Source: Streptomyces sp. VRA16 Mangrove soil | GTDB taxonomy: Bacteria; Actinomycetota; Actinomycetes; Streptomycetales; Streptomycetaceae | NCBI RefSeq assembly: GCF_017377775.1 | Contig: NZ_JAFVLN010000006.1 | Coordinates: 62,001 to 126,000 of the forward strand | Direction of reading: 5' to 3' | Length of the DNA stretch: 64,000 nt | Part shown: piece by piece, positions 61,584-64,000 of the stretch | Layout of the letters: each line of letters opens with the position of its first letter | Numbering within the stretch: position 1 is the stretch's first letter | Position numbers and translations under genes: made by a program | Notes under the pieces: generated by a model | What the model was told of the DNA's origin: nothing | Databases searched by the model: none | Seen by the model: the letters and a program-made list of their open reading frames with translations, nothing else

Positions 61584-62704
61584 GACGAGGTCTCCTGCGG
61601 TCGGGGGGCGAGTTCGGGTGCGGGCGCGACGAACGCCGGGAGCAGCCCGACGAGGATGCCGAGCGCGGGCCACAGCGGCAGCGTGGGCGCGGCCAGCGGG
61701 ACGACGGGCGGTTGCAGCGCGGCCGGGTCCTGCCCGCCGCTCCAGATCAGCACGGCCGCGGCACACGCCCCGGACCCGGCGACGAGCCAGGCCCGCGGCC
61801 CCCACCGGTCGGGCCGGTACCGGGTGCGCACCGAGCGCCGCCCGCCCAGCCACAGCCCGCCGAGCGCGGCGGCGACCCCGACGAGCAGCACCGGGAGCCC
61901 GTACCCGGCGCCGGAGGAGGCGAGCAGCCCGTACGTTCCCGCGCAGACGCCGATCAGGCCGCCCAGGGTGAGCACGGCGGTGGCCCGGCGCACGGCGGCC
62001 GGGACCTCGGCGGTGCGCCCGTAACCGCGCGCGTCCATGGCGGCGGCCAGCGCCACCGACCGCTCAAGGGCGCCTTCGAGCACCGGAAGTCCCACCTGGA
62101 GCAGCCCGCGCAGACCGCTGTCGGGACGGCCGCGCAGCCGCCGCGCCGCCCGCAGCCGCCGCACGTCGGCGACCAGGTTCGGCGCGAACGTCAGGGCGAC
62201 GACGACCGCGACCCCCGCCTCGTACAGCGCGCCCGGCAGCGACTTCAGCAGCCGGGACGGCGAGGCGAGGGCGTTCGCGGCGCCGACGCAGATCAGCAGC
62301 GTGGCCAGCTTCAGACCGTCGTACAGGGCGAAGACAAGACCCTCCACGGTCACCCGGCCGCCGATCCGCACCCCCTGCGCCCAGTCGGGCAGTGGCACCT
62401 CCGGCAGCGTCACGACGACGTGCGAGCCGGGGATCGGCGAGCCGAGGAAGACCGCGAAGACCAGCCGGATGCCGATCACGGCGAGCCCCAGCTTCACGAA
62501 CGCGCCGTACGAGCGGGCCCACGGCGCCTCGGTGCGGCGCGCGGCGACCACGTACCCGGCGACGCCGACGAGCAGCGCGAGCAGCAGCGGGTTGGTGGTG
62601 CGGGACGCGGCCGTGCCGAGGCCGAGCGCCCAGATCCACCAGGCGCCCGGATGCAGGCTGTTGGAACGGTGGGCCCTCGGGGCCCGCAACGAGTCGACGC
62701 CCAT
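61580..62704 (-). CDS. ECF transporter transmembrane protein EcfT (CbiQ-like)
   Basis: The 374-residue product is EcfT: membrane helices at about 24-55 and 70-90, coupling stretch RRLRAARRLRGR (182-193), and the signature AMDARGYGR (222-230) that binds the ATPase. The C-terminal half (about 240-360) adds further hydrophobic segments, so it is longer than a minimal EcfT (about 260 residues). It lies 3 bp after the SCO2325-like gene and overlaps the ATPase gene. CbiQ/EcfT proteins join the S component to the motor. Confidence 0.92.
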   Translation of the reverse strand: MGVDSLRAPRAHRSNSLHPGAWWIWALGLGTAASRTTNPLLLALLVGVAGYVVAARRTEAPWARSYGAFVKLGLAVIGIRLVFAVFLGSPIPGSHVVVTLPEVPLPDWAQGVRIGGRVTVEGLVFALYDGLKLATLLICVGAANALASPSRLLKSLPGALYEAGVAVVVALTFAPNLVADVRRLRAARRLRGRPDSGLRGLLQVGLPVLEGALERSVALAAAMDARGYGRTAEVPAAVRRATAVLTLGGLIGVCAGTYGLLASSGAGYGLPVLLVGVAAALGGLWLGGRRSVRTRYRPDRWGPRAWLVAGSGACAAAVLIWSGGQDPAALQPPVVPLAAPTLPLWPALGILVGLLPAFVAPAPELAPRPQETSS

Positions 62705-62707
62705 GGC

Positions 62708-63379
62708 TCAGCCGCGGCGCCGCTTGGCCTGCCAGATCGCGCCGACACCGAGCAGCGCGACGACGGCGACCCCGGCGATCACCCCGACCGAGGGCCCGGA
62801 ACCGGCGGAGCCGGAGCCGCTGGACGTGGCGGAGGGGGCGGAGGGGGCGGCGGTGTCGGTCTTCTTGTCCGCGCCGCCGACCTGCTCGCCGCAGCCCGAC
62901 GTCGGATACCCGGAGATGGCACAGAGCAGCGCGCTGCTGTCGTAGCGCAGCGGCTTCGCGACGGCGGCCAGCGCCTCGGCGGCGGTCGCGTCCTCGCCGA
63001 CCACCGCACAGTCCGTCCGCGCCTCGGGCGGGGTCTGCCCGCTCGGCGCGTCCGCGGCCGTGCCGAAGTCGACGACGACCGCGATCCGCTTCTTCCCGCC
63101 CTGCGCGGACGTGCCCGAGCAGATCGTGTCGAAGTCGGCGGCGCCGCGCGGCCTGGCCGCGTCCTTGGAGTCCTCGCTCACCGCGAACCGGAAGCCCACG
63201 GCGGTGCCGTCGTCGGGCACGGCCTGCGAGGGGCCCGTGGTCGCGTACGTCCACGCCCCCTTGTCACGCTCCCAGAACGACCAGTACCGGTACCCGGTGG
63301 CCTGCGCGGGCGCGGCCACGGCGAGACCGAGCACGGCGGCGAGCGCCACGAGCAGGAACCGGGCGGCGCGGCGGCTCAC
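62708..63379 (-). CDS. SCO2325-like exported membrane-anchored protein
   Basis: The 223-residue product has a signal peptide (AARFLLVALAAVLGLAVAAPAQA), an outer domain (TGYRYWSFWERDKGAWTYATTGPSQ, then CSGTSAQ, TDCAVVG, LLCAISG and GYPTSGCG), a Ser/Ala-rich linker and a C-terminal membrane helix with KRRRG. The set with ECF genes is seen in Streptomyces. A role in catching the substrate for the transporter is inferred from position. It overlaps the preceding gene by 4 bp. Confidence 0.82.
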   Translation of the reverse strand: MSRRAARFLLVALAAVLGLAVAAPAQATGYRYWSFWERDKGAWTYATTGPSQAVPDDGTAVGFRFAVSEDSKDAARPRGAADFDTICSGTSAQGGKKRIAVVVDFGTAADAPSGQTPPEARTDCAVVGEDATAAEALAAVAKPLRYDSSALLCAISGYPTSGCGEQVGGADKKTDTAAPSAPSATSSGSGSAGSGPSVGVIAGVAVVALLGVGAIWQAKRRRG

Positions 63380-64000
63380 GACTGCTGCTTCTTACGCCCG
63401 CTGATCAGGAACCCGGCGCCGACGGCGGCGATGAACATGGCACCGACGATCCACCAGGACACGGAGTTGCCGTCGTCCTTCTTCTCGTCCTTGGCGGAGT
63501 CCGACTTCGCCGCCTTGGTGGAGGCAGGCGTGGGGCCGGTCTTGTTGAGCGCGGTCACCAGGTCGGTGCCGCCGAAGTCGTGCGGGTCGTTGCCGGTGGC
63601 GTGGGCGGCGAAGATCAGCTGCGCGTAGGCGGCGGGCCCGGACTGCTTGGCCCAGCCACCGGCGTTCTTCTCCAGCCAGGCGTACGGGTCCTTCGTGTAC
63701 TTGATGCCCTCGGCGGCGGCCACGGACGTGACCGCGTCGGCGGTGTTGCCGTAGTCGGGCTGATCGGCGGCGCCGGCCAGCTGGGACTTCAGGTACAGGT
63801 GGGTGGCGAGCTGGTTCTGCAGGTAGACGGCGCCGTTGTGGGCGAGGCCCGCGTCGTCCTTGCAGGTGTAGTCGTCGGGGGCCGAGCCCTTCTCGGGGGC
63901 GAAGCCGACCCCGAGCCCGCCGAGGACACCGGCGGCGGTCGCGTCGGCGTTGGCGACGAGCCTGCCCTTCTTGTCGGGCTGGTAGGCGAGCGCGCCGCCG
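63376..64000 (-). CDS. Exported prenyltransferase/squalene-oxidase-repeat-like protein (5' end outside the window)
   Basis: The frame is open from 63376 to the window end, at least 208 codons; its start is outside. Visible are NADATAAGVLGGLGVGF, a helical repeat style with GAVYLQNQLATHLYLKSQ, and YTKDPYAWLEKNAGGWAKQSGPAAYAQLIFAAHATG. A membrane helix (VSWWIVGAMFIAAVGAGFLI) and a basic end SGRKKQQS follow. Alpha-barrel proteins of this kind resemble intrinsic factor/transcobalamin, which suggests vitamin binding, but this is only a hypothesis. It heads the visible ECF operon. Confidence 0.75.
   Translation of the reverse strand, partial: GGALAYQPDKKGRLVANADATAAGVLGGLGVGFAPEKGSAPDDYTCKDDAGLAHNGAVYLQNQLATHLYLKSQLAGAADQPDYGNTADAVTSVAAAEGIKYTKDPYAWLEKNAGGWAKQSGPAAYAQLIFAAHATGNDPHDFGGTDLVTALNKTGPTPASTKAAKSDSAKDEKKDDGNSVSWWIVGAMFIAAVGAGFLISGRKKQQS

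Overview
The window is high-GC actinobacterial DNA with the look of a Streptomyces chromosome: strong GC bias at third codon positions, many GTG starts, 1-4 bp stop/start overlaps inside operons, and families typical of the genus (DUF4142, DUF4383, DUF2277, FCD regulators, an ECF cluster with an SCO2325-like protein). All names below come from reading the translations; nothing was searched.

Left part (1-9.4 kb): the end of a peroxiredoxin, then a Ter-type stress cluster. It holds two TerD proteins, a DUF475/TerC-like membrane protein, a TerA-like protein and a convergent TerD with a proline-rich tail. A tightly coupled trio follows: a C-C bond lyase, a large two-PRTase/TRSP/Pelota protein, and a HAD phosphatase. 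The trio matches the Ter-linked module predicted from genome comparison to make a nucleoside-like metabolite.

Middle-left (9.4-35 kb) is mostly housekeeping and accessory genes: FmdB zinc ribbon, FCD regulator, coiled-coil membrane protein, tRNA-Val, an odd tRNA-Trp-like sequence, DedA, SOD-like protein, DoxX behind a possible iron box, PhoD, secreted nuclease, DUF4142, HAD, an MFS pump with a MarR-like tail, GNAT, DUF2975/XRE pair, DUF1992, FHA, O-methyltransferase, MHS transporter, a GT87-PAP2 fusion and a PucR-type regulator. Two near-identical copies of a dispersed repeat lie here (9.45 and 14.87 kb). The same element is also found inside two mce-operon genes.

Centre-right (35.6-57 kb) looks like a lipid/steroid block. 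Three exported proteins of unknown function precede a full mce operon: ATPase, two YrbE permeases, MceA-F, four Mce-associated membrane proteins and a lytic transglycosylase. A membrane protein follows, then a divergent CYP125-like P450 and FadA5-like thiolase with two KstR-like boxes between them. A 19-bp motif occurs upstream of all three transcription units around the exported proteins and the mce operon.

Right end (57-64 kb): a secreted lipase-like hydrolase, a small secreted transglycosylase, and an ECF transporter operon on the minus strand (S component, double ATPase, EcfT) with two membrane-anchored exported proteins. The first of these is cut by the window edge.
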